Assembly: GCF_001889605.1 (NCBI RefSeq)
Contig: NZ_CP018171.1
Location: 3,246,501-3,310,500, forward strand
DNA length: 64,000 bases
Direction of reading: 5' to 3'
Origin: Aquibium oceanicum
GTDB lineage: Bacteria > Pseudomonadota > Alphaproteobacteria > Rhizobiales > Rhizobiaceae
This document shows, piece after piece, positions 7,129 to 15,473 of the stretch. A model generated the notes under the pieces. That model made no database searches and was not told where the DNA came from. It was given only the letters and a program-made list of their open reading frames with translations. Position numbers and translations under genes: made by a program. The number at the start of each line of letters is the position of its first letter. Within the stretch, counting starts at the first letter, position 1.

Positions 7129-7758
7129 ATGGCCGACGAAAAGCACGACGGCGCGCTCGGCGCGGTCTATTCGGCGAAATCGCCCGAGGAGATCGCCAGG
7201 CACTACGACAGCTGGTCGGCGACCTATGATACCGACATGTCGGCCAACGGCTACCGCCACCCCACGATCTGCCTGGCGCTGCTCACGCGCCACGTGCCGC
7301 GCGCGGCCGCGCCGCTGCTCGATGCCGGCGCCGGCACGGGGCTCATCGGCGAGTGGCTGCGCATCGTCGGCTATCCGGCGGTCGAAGGGCTCGACCTTTC
7401 GGAAGGCATGCTGGCGCAGGCGGCGAAAAAGAACGTCTACGCAAAGCTGCACCGGCTGGCGCTCGGCGGCCCCCTGCCCTTCGATGACGACCACTTCGCC
7501 GGCATCGTCTCGGCGGGCGTCTTCACCACCGGCCATGTCGGCCCCGAAGGCCTGGACGAGCTCGTCCGCATCTGCCGCCCCGGCGGCGCCATCGTGCTGA
7601 CGGTGAAGAACACCCTCTGGGACGACTTCGCCGCCCACGTCGCCGGCCTTTCGGGCAATGGGTTGGTCGAGACCGCCGAGGAGACCGAACCCTACGTCTC
7701 CATGCCCGGCGAGGCCGGAACGGTCCCCAGCCGCGGGCTGGTGCTGAAGGTGCTGTGA
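7129..7758 (+). CDS. Class I SAM-dependent methyltransferase
   Basis: A 209-residue methyltransferase of the Methyltransf_11/25 type. Motif I is LLDAGAGTG (63-71), the acidic residue after strand 2 lies in VEGLDLSEGML (85-95), and the motif after strand 4 is HFAGIVSAGVFTTGHV. It is a single compact domain with no N-terminal targeting sequence. GAGG 7 bases before the ATG supports the start. It points towards the end of the FAD/GcvT oxidoreductase operon, with convergent stop codons 22 bp apart, and diverges from a kinase-like gene. The acceptor cannot be read from the sequence; the surroundings, full of methylated-amine functions, suggest an amine or amino-alcohol. Confidence 0.8.
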   Translation: MADEKHDGALGAVYSAKSPEEIARHYDSWSATYDTDMSANGYRHPTICLALLTRHVPRAAAPLLDAGAGTGLIGEWLRIVGYPAVEGLDLSEGMLAQAAKKNVYAKLHRLALGGPLPFDDDHFAGIVSAGVFTTGHVGPEGLDELVRICRPGGAIVLTVKNTLWDDFAAHVAGLSGNGLVETAEETEPYVSMPGEAGTVPSRGLVLKVL

Positions 7759-7780
7759 ATGCACACGATAGGGTCGTTCC

Positions 7781-10222
7781 CTACGCCTTCACGCGCAAAT
7801 TCTGCGCATCGTACAGCGGCTGCATGTGGATCGCTGCCGGCACCCGGTCGGTCGCCACGACCAGCTCGTAGTTCCCCTCGGCCAGCCAAGCGTCCGTCAC
7901 GCCTTCCGCGCGGCGGAGGTAGCCGAGCCCGATCGGCTTGCCTACCGTGTAGCCGTAGCCGCCGCTGGTCAGATAGCCGGCGAACTGCCCATCGCGCAGG
8001 ATCGTTTCGCGCCCAAGCAGCACCACGCCGGGGTCTTCGACCGTGAAGCAAGCGAGCCGCTTTTTCAGCGGTGCGTTCCCGATCTTCGTCACCGCCTCGC
8101 GGCCGATGAACGGCGAATTCGATTTCAGCTTCACCGCCCAGCCGAGCCCCGCCTCGAAAGGTGTGTCGTTGGGCGTGATGTCGGAGCCCCAGGCGCGGTA
8201 GCCCTTTTCGAGCCTGAGCGATTCCAGCGCCCGGTAGCCGACCGGCGCTATCCCGTGGCGGCCGCCGGCTTCCATCAGCGCGTCGAAGATCGCGCCGAGG
8301 CCGGCGAGCGGCGCATGCAGTTCCCAGCCGAGTTCGCCGACATAGGTCACCCGCAGCGCCCGCACGGCCTGCCCGGCAATGGCGATCTCGCGCACATGGC
8401 CGAACGGAAACGCCTCGTTCGAAACGTCCGCCTCGGTGACGGTCGACAGCACGTCCCGCGCCCTCGGCCCCATCAGAGAGAGCGTGCCGAAACGCTCGGT
8501 GACGTCGCTCAGCACGGCCTCGCCGCCGGCCGGCAGATGGTCCCGTATCCAGCCGCCGTCATGGGCGCGGAAGCCGGTACCGGTGACGATGTAGGAAAGG
8601 TCGTCGGAAAGCCGCGCCACCGTCAGGTCGCATTCGATGCCGCCGCGCGAATTGAGCATCTGGGTGTAGGTCAGCCGCCCCGGCTCGCGCGCGACCCGGT
8701 TGGAACAGATCTTGTCCAGCGCAGCGGCTGCGTCCCGCCCGCGAAGCTCGAACTTGGCGAAGGAGGACTGGTCGAAGATGCCGACCTTCTCGCGCACCAG
8801 CCTGTGCTCGTCGCCGACCGGATCGAACCAGTTCTGTCGGCCCATGGAATAGGCGTCCTTCGGCTCGACGCCTTCGGGCGCGAACCAGTTCGGCCGCTCC
8901 CAGCCGAGCTTGGAGCCGAAGACGGCACGGCGCTCCTTCAGCCTGTCGTAGAGGGGCGAGACGATGCGCGGCCGGCCGCTGACATACTCCTCGTGCGGGA
9001 AAGCGACCGTGTAGTGCTTGCCATAGGCTTCGAGCGTGCGGTCGCAGACCCATTGCCGGTCGCGGTGGAGTTCGGAGAAACGGCGGATGTCGACGACCCA
9101 CAGGTCGAGCGGTGCCTCGCCCGCCACGGCCCACTGCGCCAGCGCCCATCCGGCGCCGCCGCCCGACGCGATGCCGAAAGCGTTGAAGCCCGCTCCGACA
9201 TACATGTTGGCGCATTCGGCCGGGCGTCCGAGGATGAAGTTGCCGTCCGGAGTAAAACTCTCCGGCCCGTTGATCATCTGCTTGACGCCGGCGTGTGCCA
9301 GCGCCGGCACGCGGGCCACCGCCTGTTCCATGTGCTGCTCGAAATGGTCCCAGTCGTCCGGGAAGAGCTGGAACTGGAAGTTGTCGGGCACGTCGCCCAT
9401 GGTCCAGGGCTGCGGGTCCGGTTCGTAACCGCCCATCACCAGCCCGCCGACCTCCTCCTTGAAATAGGTGCGCCGGTCGGGGTCGCGGATGGTCGGCGCG
9501 TCCGCCGACAGGCCCTCGATCTTTTCCGTAATGATGTACTGGTGCTTGACCGGCTGAAGCGGCACCTCGATGCCGGCCATGGCGCCGATCTGGCGTGCCC
9601 ACTGGCCGCCGCAGTTGATCACCTTCTCACATTCCACGACCCCGTCGGTCGTGTGCACGGCGGTGATCGTCCCGTCGTCCATGTCGAAGCCGGTGACCTG
9701 CACGCCTTCCACGATTTTCGCCCCGTGCATGCGCGCGCCCTTGGCCAGCGACTGCGTGATGTCGGAGGGGCTCGCCTGTCCGTCGGTCGGCAGCCAGCTC
9801 GCGCCGACGAGGTCCGACACGTCCATCAGCGGCCACATGCGCTTCACCTCCTCAGGCGAGACGAGGTGCATTTCCATGCCGAAGCTCTGCGCGGTGGTGG
9901 CGAGGCGCCGGAACTCGGTCCAGCGGTCCCGGTTGGTGGCGAGGCGCAGGCAGCCGGTCATCTTCCAGCCGGTCTCCAGCCCCGTCTCGGCGTCGAGCTG
10001 CTTGTAGAGGTCGACGGAGTATTTGAGCAGCTGCGTGATCGAGGCCGAGGAGCGCAGCTGACCGACCAGTCCGGCCGCGTGCCAGGTCGAGCCGGAAGTC
10101 AGCCGGCCTTGCTCGATCAGGAGCACGTCGGCCTTGTAGTCCCTCGCCAGGTGATAAGCGGTGGAACATCCGATGATGCCACCGCCGATGACGACGTATT
10201 GCGCGTGGGCGGGAAGCGCCAT
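7781..10222 (-). CDS. FAD-dependent oxidoreductase fused to GcvT domain (dimethylglycine/sarcosine dehydrogenase type)
   Basis: An 813-residue two-domain enzyme. The N-terminal DAO domain (about 5-370) has the dinucleotide fold VVIGGGIIGCSTAYHLA (10-26) and the STWHAAGLVGQ motif, in which His48 corresponds to the histidine that binds FAD covalently in dimethylglycine dehydrogenase. A FAO_M-like linker (about 370-425) leads into a GcvT folate domain with a C-terminal barrel (about 425-800; for example GRDAAAALDKICSNRV and YVGELGWELHAP). Such enzymes oxidise an N-methyl group and pass formaldehyde to tetrahydrofolate. It is the last gene of the operon 15268 to 7781, 3 bp after the kinase gene. 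No twin-arginine or Sec signal is present, so it is cytosolic. The substrate could be dimethylglycine, sarcosine or another N-methyl compound. Confidence 0.85.
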   Translation of the reverse strand: MALPAHAQYVVIGGGIIGCSTAYHLARDYKADVLLIEQGRLTSGSTWHAAGLVGQLRSSASITQLLKYSVDLYKQLDAETGLETGWKMTGCLRLATNRDRWTEFRRLATTAQSFGMEMHLVSPEEVKRMWPLMDVSDLVGASWLPTDGQASPSDITQSLAKGARMHGAKIVEGVQVTGFDMDDGTITAVHTTDGVVECEKVINCGGQWARQIGAMAGIEVPLQPVKHQYIITEKIEGLSADAPTIRDPDRRTYFKEEVGGLVMGGYEPDPQPWTMGDVPDNFQFQLFPDDWDHFEQHMEQAVARVPALAHAGVKQMINGPESFTPDGNFILGRPAECANMYVGAGFNAFGIASGGGAGWALAQWAVAGEAPLDLWVVDIRRFSELHRDRQWVCDRTLEAYGKHYTVAFPHEEYVSGRPRIVSPLYDRLKERRAVFGSKLGWERPNWFAPEGVEPKDAYSMGRQNWFDPVGDEHRLVREKVGIFDQSSFAKFELRGRDAAAALDKICSNRVAREPGRLTYTQMLNSRGGIECDLTVARLSDDLSYIVTGTGFRAHDGGWIRDHLPAGGEAVLSDVTERFGTLSLMGPRARDVLSTVTEADVSNEAFPFGHVREIAIAGQAVRALRVTYVGELGWELHAPLAGLGAIFDALMEAGGRHGIAPVGYRALESLRLEKGYRAWGSDITPNDTPFEAGLGWAVKLKSNSPFIGREAVTKIGNAPLKKRLACFTVEDPGVVLLGRETILRDGQFAGYLTSGGYGYTVGKPIGLGYLRRAEGVTDAWLAEGNYELVVATDRVPAAIHMQPLYDAQNLRVKA

Positions 10223-10225
10223 GGC

Positions 10226-11110
10226 TCAGGACTTTCCGAATTCGCTTCTATAGGCGTCGAGCGCAGTCGCCAGCCTGTCGAGGTTGAGCTGGGCGTAGGC
10301 GGCGTAGTCGATGCCGGGATTGTCGAGGTGGACCTCCGACACCATGCCCCACATCGCCTCGCGCAGGAGCGACGCGCACTGCATGGCCGTATGCGCCCTG
10401 CGGATTTCCGGCGTCGGCGCGGCGTCGAAGTAGAGGCCCAGGAGCTCGTCGGACTCCTCCCGGGAGAACTCGGCGTTGGAGGCGATGCCGGCGAGATCGA
10501 ACATCGCCGTTGTGAAGCCGGCATATTCGAAATCGATGATCCACAGCCGCTCGCCATCGTGCAGGAGGTTTGCCGGCAGGAAGTCGTTGTGGCCGAACAC
10601 GATGGGCAGCGGGACCTGCGCCTTTTCCAGTTCGTCGGCCAGTTCGACATAGCCAGGCAGCTCGGCGCTGACGCGGCTGCGGTCGGTCCTGAGCGTGCGC
10701 GCATAGTCGCGGATGACGTGGAACGGCCAGAACATGAAGCCTGGCCCGGAGACGTGCTTGGGCATCTCGACGTGGAAGCGCCTGACCATCCGCGCCACGT
10801 CGGGAATGGAGGCCCGCATGTCCTCTGCCGCATAGGTGCGGCCCTCGATGAAGCGGGAGACCATGACGCCGGGGCTGGTATAGACGATCTCCGGCGCGAA
10901 GCCGGCCTCGTGCGCGGCTTTGGCGGTCATCACCTCGCGGCTGCGGATCACGTGGTGGAAGACGTAGTCGCGGCCGAAGCGCACGACGTACTTGCTGCCC
11001 TCGTTCTCGACCGTAAAGCTCTGGTTGCTGAGGCCGCCCTCAAGCAGTTGCGGTTCGATCGGTCCGGTCCAGAGCGGCAGGACCCAGATGCGGGCCATGG
11101 CGTCGATCAT
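10226..11110 (-). CDS. Choline kinase-like phosphotransferase in betaine operon
   Basis: A 294-residue APH/ChoK-fold kinase. The catalytic loop is FGHNDFLPANLL (172-183, with Asp176 and Asn181). The metal-binding motif is IIDFEYAG (191-198, Asp193). The glycine-rich loop is in LEGGLSNQSF. It differs from the kinase at 6105 in the catalytic loop, HND here against HCD there, so the two are paralogues rather than a recent duplication. It lies 12 bp after the double permease gene and 3 bp before the oxidoreductase, firmly inside the transport operon. Phosphorylation on entry would trap an imported amine alcohol; this is inferred. GGGDxxxN variations are normal in the family. Confidence 0.82.
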   Translation of the reverse strand: MIDAMARIWVLPLWTGPIEPQLLEGGLSNQSFTVENEGSKYVVRFGRDYVFHHVIRSREVMTAKAAHEAGFAPEIVYTSPGVMVSRFIEGRTYAAEDMRASIPDVARMVRRFHVEMPKHVSGPGFMFWPFHVIRDYARTLRTDRSRVSAELPGYVELADELEKAQVPLPIVFGHNDFLPANLLHDGERLWIIDFEYAGFTTAMFDLAGIASNAEFSREESDELLGLYFDAAPTPEIRRAHTAMQCASLLREAMWGMVSEVHLDNPGIDYAAYAQLNLDRLATALDAYRSEFGKS

Positions 11111-11122
11111 TCGGATGTTTCC

Positions 11123-13147
11123 CTAGGTGACGAGGCCGAGGTTTCGGCGCATGCGAAGTGCCGCGGCCGAGATCAGCCGGTCGGCGATGATGGCGATGAA
11201 GGCGACTGCGAGCCCCGCGACGATGCCGCGGCCCGTGTCGGCCTTGGTGAGCGCGATGTAGACCTCCTGTCCGAGGTCGCGCGTGCCCACCAGGGCGGTG
11301 ATGACCAGCATGGAGATCGCCAGCATGATGGTCTGGTTGATCCCCAGCATGATCTCCGGAAGGGCGAGCCTGAGCCTGATCTTGGTGAGCAGCTGGAACG
11401 GCGTGCAGCCCGCCGCGCGGCCCGCCTCCACGAGCCTGGGATCGACCTGCTGCAGTCCATAGGCCGTATAGCGGATGGCCGGCGCCAGCGCGTAGGCGAT
11501 CACCGCGATCATGGCCGTAAAGTCGCCGACGCGGAACAGCATTACCACCGGCATCAGGTAGACGAAGGACGGCAGGGTCTGGAGCGTGTCGATGACCGCC
11601 TGCACGACGCGCCACACGCGCGGCCGCGTCGCCGCCCACATGCCGACCGGCATGCCGATCAGGAGCGCGCCAACCACCGAGATGCCGCAGAGATAGACGG
11701 TGGTCATCGCCTCTTCCCAGAGCCCCGACATGGCGACGAGCGTGGCGAGTGCGGCCACGAGTGCGGCGAGGCGCAGGCCGCCAAGGCTCCAGCCGGCGAG
11801 CGCCACCAGCAGCGTGACGCCGAGCCATGGCAGGCCGAGGAGGAAGCGCTTGAACGGAATCAGCACGTTCAGCAGCAGGGCATTCTTCACGGCCTCGAGC
11901 TGGTCGAAGAAGTTGACGTTGATCCACCGCACCACCTCGTCCCAGAAGGTGCCTGTCGAGAGCGCCCAGTCCTCCGGCCAGCGCTGCAAGGGCGCCGAGA
12001 CGAGGCCGGCAAGGACGCTCACGGCGACGAGCGCGATGGCGACGGTAAGATAGGGATGGCGGGCGATCCAGCCGGCATCGTCGGCATGGACGTGCTGCCC
12101 GGCCCGCCGCGCCAGCGCCTGCGAGATGCGGTCGAGCAGGATGGCGAGCGCCACGATCGCGACGCCGGCTTCAAGGCCCGCGCCGATGTCGAGCCGTCGA
12201 AGGGCCGCCAGCACGTCGTAGCCGAGCCCGCCCGCGCCGATCATGGAGGCGATGATGACCATGTTGAGCGACAGCATGATGACCTGGTTGACGCCGACCA
12301 TCAGGCCGGGCGTCGCCGCCGGCACCATGACGCGCCACGTCATCTGGCGGCGCGTGCAGCCCGTCATGCGGCCGAGATCGGAGATTTCCGACGGCACGCC
12401 GCGCAAGGCCACCACCGCCACACGCGTCATCGGTGGCATGGCGTAGATGATCGTCGCCACGATCGCCGAGACCGGGCCGAAGCCGAACAGGAACAGGATC
12501 GGCACCAGGTAGGCAAAGATCGGGATCGTCTGCATCAGGTCGAGTACCGGCGAGATCAGCCGCTCGAAGGCGCGCCAGCGCCACGCCGCGATGCCCAGAA
12601 GCAGCCCGCCCACCGCGCCGATAGGCACCGCCACGACGATGGAGGCGAGCGTCACCATCGCGCTGTCCCACTGGCCGAAGAGCAGGATGAAGCCGAGGCA
12701 GCCGAAGGCCAGACCCGCCAGCGACAGGCCGCCGGCGAACCATGCCGCGACGGTGAAGAGGGCGATGACGCCGATCCACGAGAGCGGCGGCGCGACCTGC
12801 ACTGCCTGCGAGCCCTGTCCCGAAAGCAGACCCGTCGAGAGGAAGCCGAGCACGAGTCGGTACGGCGCTTCGACGAGCGAGGCGAGGAAGCGGGTGAGAT
12901 CGGTGAAGGTGAAGAGGCCGAATGTTGCGTCGTCGACCAGCCAGCGCATGAAGGCACTGATCCAGCGCGCGAAGGGCGGCGTCCAGGCGCGCGGATACTC
13001 CTGCGCCCATGGCATCGCGGCGTCGGCAAAGGCCCAGAGCGCCGCAAACAGGCAGAGCCCGACGATCCAGACAACCAGGCGGTGCGACGGCGCCGCGGCA
13101 TCGCGGCCGTCCGCTTCCAGTGCGCTCGCGGGGCCGGCGACGGACAC
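11123..13147 (-). CDS. Glycine betaine/proline-type ABC permease, two ProW domains fused
   Basis: A 674-residue inner-membrane permease with two complete BPD_transp_1 domains in tandem, where E. coli ProW has one. The first domain ends with the EAA-type loop SEISDLGRMTGCTRRQM (about 254-270). The second repeats it as VDPRLVEAGRAAGCTPFQL (about 565-583). About 12-14 hydrophobic helices are seen in total. GTG at 13147 is the start, 3 bp after the ATPase stop, implying coupled translation. One chain therefore replaces the usual homodimer. It imports a compatible solute or N-methyl amine together with the ATPase and binding protein. Confidence 0.88.
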   Translation of the reverse strand: MSVAGPASALEADGRDAAAPSHRLVVWIVGLCLFAALWAFADAAMPWAQEYPRAWTPPFARWISAFMRWLVDDATFGLFTFTDLTRFLASLVEAPYRLVLGFLSTGLLSGQGSQAVQVAPPLSWIGVIALFTVAAWFAGGLSLAGLAFGCLGFILLFGQWDSAMVTLASIVVAVPIGAVGGLLLGIAAWRWRAFERLISPVLDLMQTIPIFAYLVPILFLFGFGPVSAIVATIIYAMPPMTRVAVVALRGVPSEISDLGRMTGCTRRQMTWRVMVPAATPGLMVGVNQVIMLSLNMVIIASMIGAGGLGYDVLAALRRLDIGAGLEAGVAIVALAILLDRISQALARRAGQHVHADDAGWIARHPYLTVAIALVAVSVLAGLVSAPLQRWPEDWALSTGTFWDEVVRWINVNFFDQLEAVKNALLLNVLIPFKRFLLGLPWLGVTLLVALAGWSLGGLRLAALVAALATLVAMSGLWEEAMTTVYLCGISVVGALLIGMPVGMWAATRPRVWRVVQAVIDTLQTLPSFVYLMPVVMLFRVGDFTAMIAVIAYALAPAIRYTAYGLQQVDPRLVEAGRAAGCTPFQLLTKIRLRLALPEIMLGINQTIMLAISMLVITALVGTRDLGQEVYIALTKADTGRGIVAGLAVAFIAIIADRLISAAALRMRRNLGLVT

Positions 13148-13150
13148 CGG

Positions 13151-14200
13151 TCAGCCCCGCATCATGACGGCGGCGACCGTGTCGCGGTCGAGCGTCCCCA
13201 CCGCCTGGCCGTCGGGCGATTTCACAAGGAGCCGCGTGCCCGTCTCGCCGAACAGCGGTGCGGCTTCCGCAACTGTCGCTGCGGCGGAGACTTCGCCGGC
13301 ATAGCTGTCCGCGGCGACCGAGCCCGGAAGCCGGCTGGCGAGCGGACCGACCCGCAGCACCTTGGCCTTGGCGACGTTGCGGGTGAATTCCGACACATAG
13401 GAATCGGCCGGCGCCAGCACGATCTCCTCGGGCGTGCCGACCTGGACGACGGCGCCGTCCTTCATGATGGCGATGCGGTCCCCGAGACGGATCGCCTCGT
13501 CGAAATCGTGGGTGATGAAGACGATGGTCTTCTTCAGGACCGATTGCAGCCGCATGAACTCGTCCTGCATCTCGCGCCGGATAAGCGGATCGAGGGCGGA
13601 AAAGGGTTCGTCGAGGAACCAGAGCTCGGGCTCCACGGCGAGCGAGCGGGCGATGCCGACGCGCTGCTGCTGGCCGCCGGAAAGCTCTCGCGGAAAGAAG
13701 TGCTCGCGCCCGGAAAGGCCGACAAGTTCGATCATCTCGCGCGCCCGCGCCTCCCGCCGTGCCCGCGCGACCCCTTGGACTTCCAGAGGAAAGGCGACGT
13801 TGCCGAGCACGCTCATGTGCGGGAGCAGCGCGAAGTTCTGGAACACCATGCCCATCTGGTGGCGGCGGATCTCGATCATCCGCTTCTCGCTGGCGGCGAG
13901 CAGGTTCTCGCCGTTGAACAGGATCTCGCCCGCGCTCGGCTCCACCAGCCGCGACATGCAGCGCACCAGCGTCGATTTGCCGGACCCGGAGAGCCCCATG
14001 ATGACGAAGCACTCGCCGGCATGGACGCCAAGGCTGACGTCCCGCACCGCCGGAATCGCGTCGCTGGCCGAAAGTTCTTCTTTGGTAATGGCGCGCGCGG
14101 AAATCAGGCGCGCGACGCGCTCCGCATCCGATCCGAAGAGTTTCCAGACCGACCGGCAGACCAGCTTGGCCGCGGCGTCCGGCGCCGTTGTCTCAGGCAT
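13151..14200 (-). CDS. proV: Glycine betaine/proline-type ABC transporter ATPase
   Basis: A 349-residue ATPase of the ProV/OpuAA type. Walker A is GLSGSGKS (69-76), the signature is LSGGQQQR (about 173-180), Walker B is LWFLDEPFSALDP and the switch histidine lies in FITHDFDEA. The ProV-specific N-terminal extension (about 1-50) is present. The C-terminal tail (about 280-349) is long enough for only one CBS-like unit (TRLLVKSPDGQAVGTLDRD), not the tandem pair that senses ionic strength in OpuA. Regulation by osmolarity is therefore doubtful, and a catabolic importer is more likely. The gene name reflects family, not proven substrate. Confidence 0.85.
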   Translation of the reverse strand: MPETTAPDAAAKLVCRSVWKLFGSDAERVARLISARAITKEELSASDAIPAVRDVSLGVHAGECFVIMGLSGSGKSTLVRCMSRLVEPSAGEILFNGENLLAASEKRMIEIRRHQMGMVFQNFALLPHMSVLGNVAFPLEVQGVARARREARAREMIELVGLSGREHFFPRELSGGQQQRVGIARSLAVEPELWFLDEPFSALDPLIRREMQDEFMRLQSVLKKTIVFITHDFDEAIRLGDRIAIMKDGAVVQVGTPEEIVLAPADSYVSEFTRNVAKAKVLRVGPLASRLPGSVAADSYAGEVSAAATVAEAAPLFGETGTRLLVKSPDGQAVGTLDRDTVAAVMMRG

Positions 14201-14249
14201 GCTTCCGACGCGTTCTTTTCCACTGGACGCCGTATACTCGTCCGGAGCC

Positions 14250-14276
14250 GGCCGCCCGGCACGCGCCGGGTCGGCC
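14250..14276. terminator. GC-rich hairpin after binding-protein gene
   Basis: CCCGGC and GCCGGG (14255-14260, 14265-14270) form a tight 4-base-loop stem, extended by GGCC on both sides. It sits in the 99-bp gap between the binding-protein gene and the ATPase gene and has no T-run. An intra-operon mRNA-stabilising or attenuating hairpin is likelier than a full terminator. Confidence 0.55.
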
Positions 14277-14299
14277 GATTGTCCGGCCTGGCGAGAGCC

Positions 14300-15268
14300 T
14301 CAGTTGATCCAGCCGGACCAGCGGCTCTCGTTCTCGGTCATCCAGTTGGCCACGACGTCCTCGATGGACTCCCCGTCGAGGTCGACCTTGGTGATCAGGG
14401 CACCCATCTCGTCATTGTCGATGGTGAAAGCCTTGATCGCCTCGTAGGCGCCGGGCCACTTGTCCTTCACGCCGGCCCAGGCGACCTTCCAGATCTCGCC
14501 GAACGGCTTGCCGCAGTCGTAGGCCATGTCGGGGTTCGATCCCCAGGACGGATCGCCGTAGCACTCGGCGGTGTATTCGGGGAACTCGATCCACTCGCCC
14601 TCGTACTTGGCCGGCGCCCAGTGCGGGGCGTAGACCCAGAGAAGGATCGGCGCCTGGCGCTGGTAGGCGCTTTCGAGTTCGGCGAACAGCGCCGCGTCCG
14701 TTCCGGCATGGATCACCTCGAAAGGCAGGTCCAGCGCCTCGACGCGCTCGTCGTCGAAGCCGCCCCAGGTGACGGGTCCGCCGAGATAACGCCCCTTCGG
14801 CGCGGTCTCGGCCGTGGAGAAGGCCTCGGCGCAGGCTTCGTCCTTCAGTGCTTCCCAGCTGGGCAGGCCGGGACATTTGTCGGCCATGTAGGCGGGGTAC
14901 CACCACTCCTCCTTGGCCTTCATGCCGGTCGGGCCGACATTCTCCACCTTGCCGGTGGCGGTGGCGGCGTCCATGGCCTCGCGGCCGGTCGTCTCCCACA
15001 TCTCCATGGCGACATGCAGGTCGCCGCTTTCCAACCCCGCGAACTGGGCGAGATAATCCGCCTGCACGAGTTCGACGTTGTAGCCGGCCTTCTTCAGGAT
15101 CTCGGCCATCAGGTTGGTGGTGATCAGCTGCCCGGTCCAGTCGTGCAGCGTGAGCTTGATCGGATCCGTGGATTCCGGCTCGGCCTGGGCCGGCGCGGAG
15201 GCCAGAGACAGCCCGCCCGCCACGAGCGCGGACGAGACGGCAAGTCTGAGCATTGTCCTGGAGAACAT
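14300..15268 (-). CDS. Glycine betaine/choline-type ABC substrate-binding protein
   Basis: A 322-residue periplasmic binding protein of the OpuAC/ProX family. The start at 15268 gives a normal Sec signal, MFSRTMLRLAVSS followed by a hydrophobic core and an APAQA cleavage site (about residue 29). AGGGA 8 bases upstream supports it over ATGs further up. Several Trp residues (for example WETTGREAM, EEWWYPAYM, APHWAPAKYEGEW) could build the aromatic cage used for quaternary ammonium ions. Two Cys pairs (MADKCPGLPSW with KDEACAEAF, and AECYGDPSW with AYDCGKPF) may form disulfides. It is the first gene of the leftward operon and the best place to test the ligand. Confidence 0.87.
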   Translation of the reverse strand: MFSRTMLRLAVSSALVAGGLSLASAPAQAEPESTDPIKLTLHDWTGQLITTNLMAEILKKAGYNVELVQADYLAQFAGLESGDLHVAMEMWETTGREAMDAATATGKVENVGPTGMKAKEEWWYPAYMADKCPGLPSWEALKDEACAEAFSTAETAPKGRYLGGPVTWGGFDDERVEALDLPFEVIHAGTDAALFAELESAYQRQAPILLWVYAPHWAPAKYEGEWIEFPEYTAECYGDPSWGSNPDMAYDCGKPFGEIWKVAWAGVKDKWPGAYEAIKAFTIDNDEMGALITKVDLDGESIEDVVANWMTENESRWSGWIN

Positions 15269-15382
15269 CGATCGTATCCCTCTTTGTCTTTGCATCGGCA
15301 ACGACCCGGCTTCTTCGCGGCCGGATTCCCGTCTCATCGGTCAAGTGTGAAGTGCCGCAGCGTTAGCTGTCAACGGCAATGT

Positions 15383-15420
15383 GGGATTTGTTGGCTTTTG
15401 ATTGGGGTTTTGTGGTTTTG
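15383..15420. promoter_or_regulatory. Direct repeats GG-N-TTTTG, possible DeoR operator
   Basis: Four similar octamers follow one another: GGGATTTG (15383), GGCTTTTG (15393), GGGTTTTG (15405) and TGGTTTTG (15413). They lie between the divergent binding-protein gene (start 15268) and the DeoR regulator (start 15474). DeoR-family proteins commonly bind tandem short direct repeats, so this is a candidate operator for both genes. No experiment or alignment supports it yet. Confidence 0.4.
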
Positions 15421-15473
15421 CGAGTTGAATTGCCTATCGAAGCGGCACAAAATGCACATCGCGGAGGCCGTCC

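Noticed and set aside
12171-14012. 613-codon minus-strand frame across permease and ATPase genes
   Set aside because: It is out of frame with both genuine genes and shows only Arg/Ala-rich sequence.
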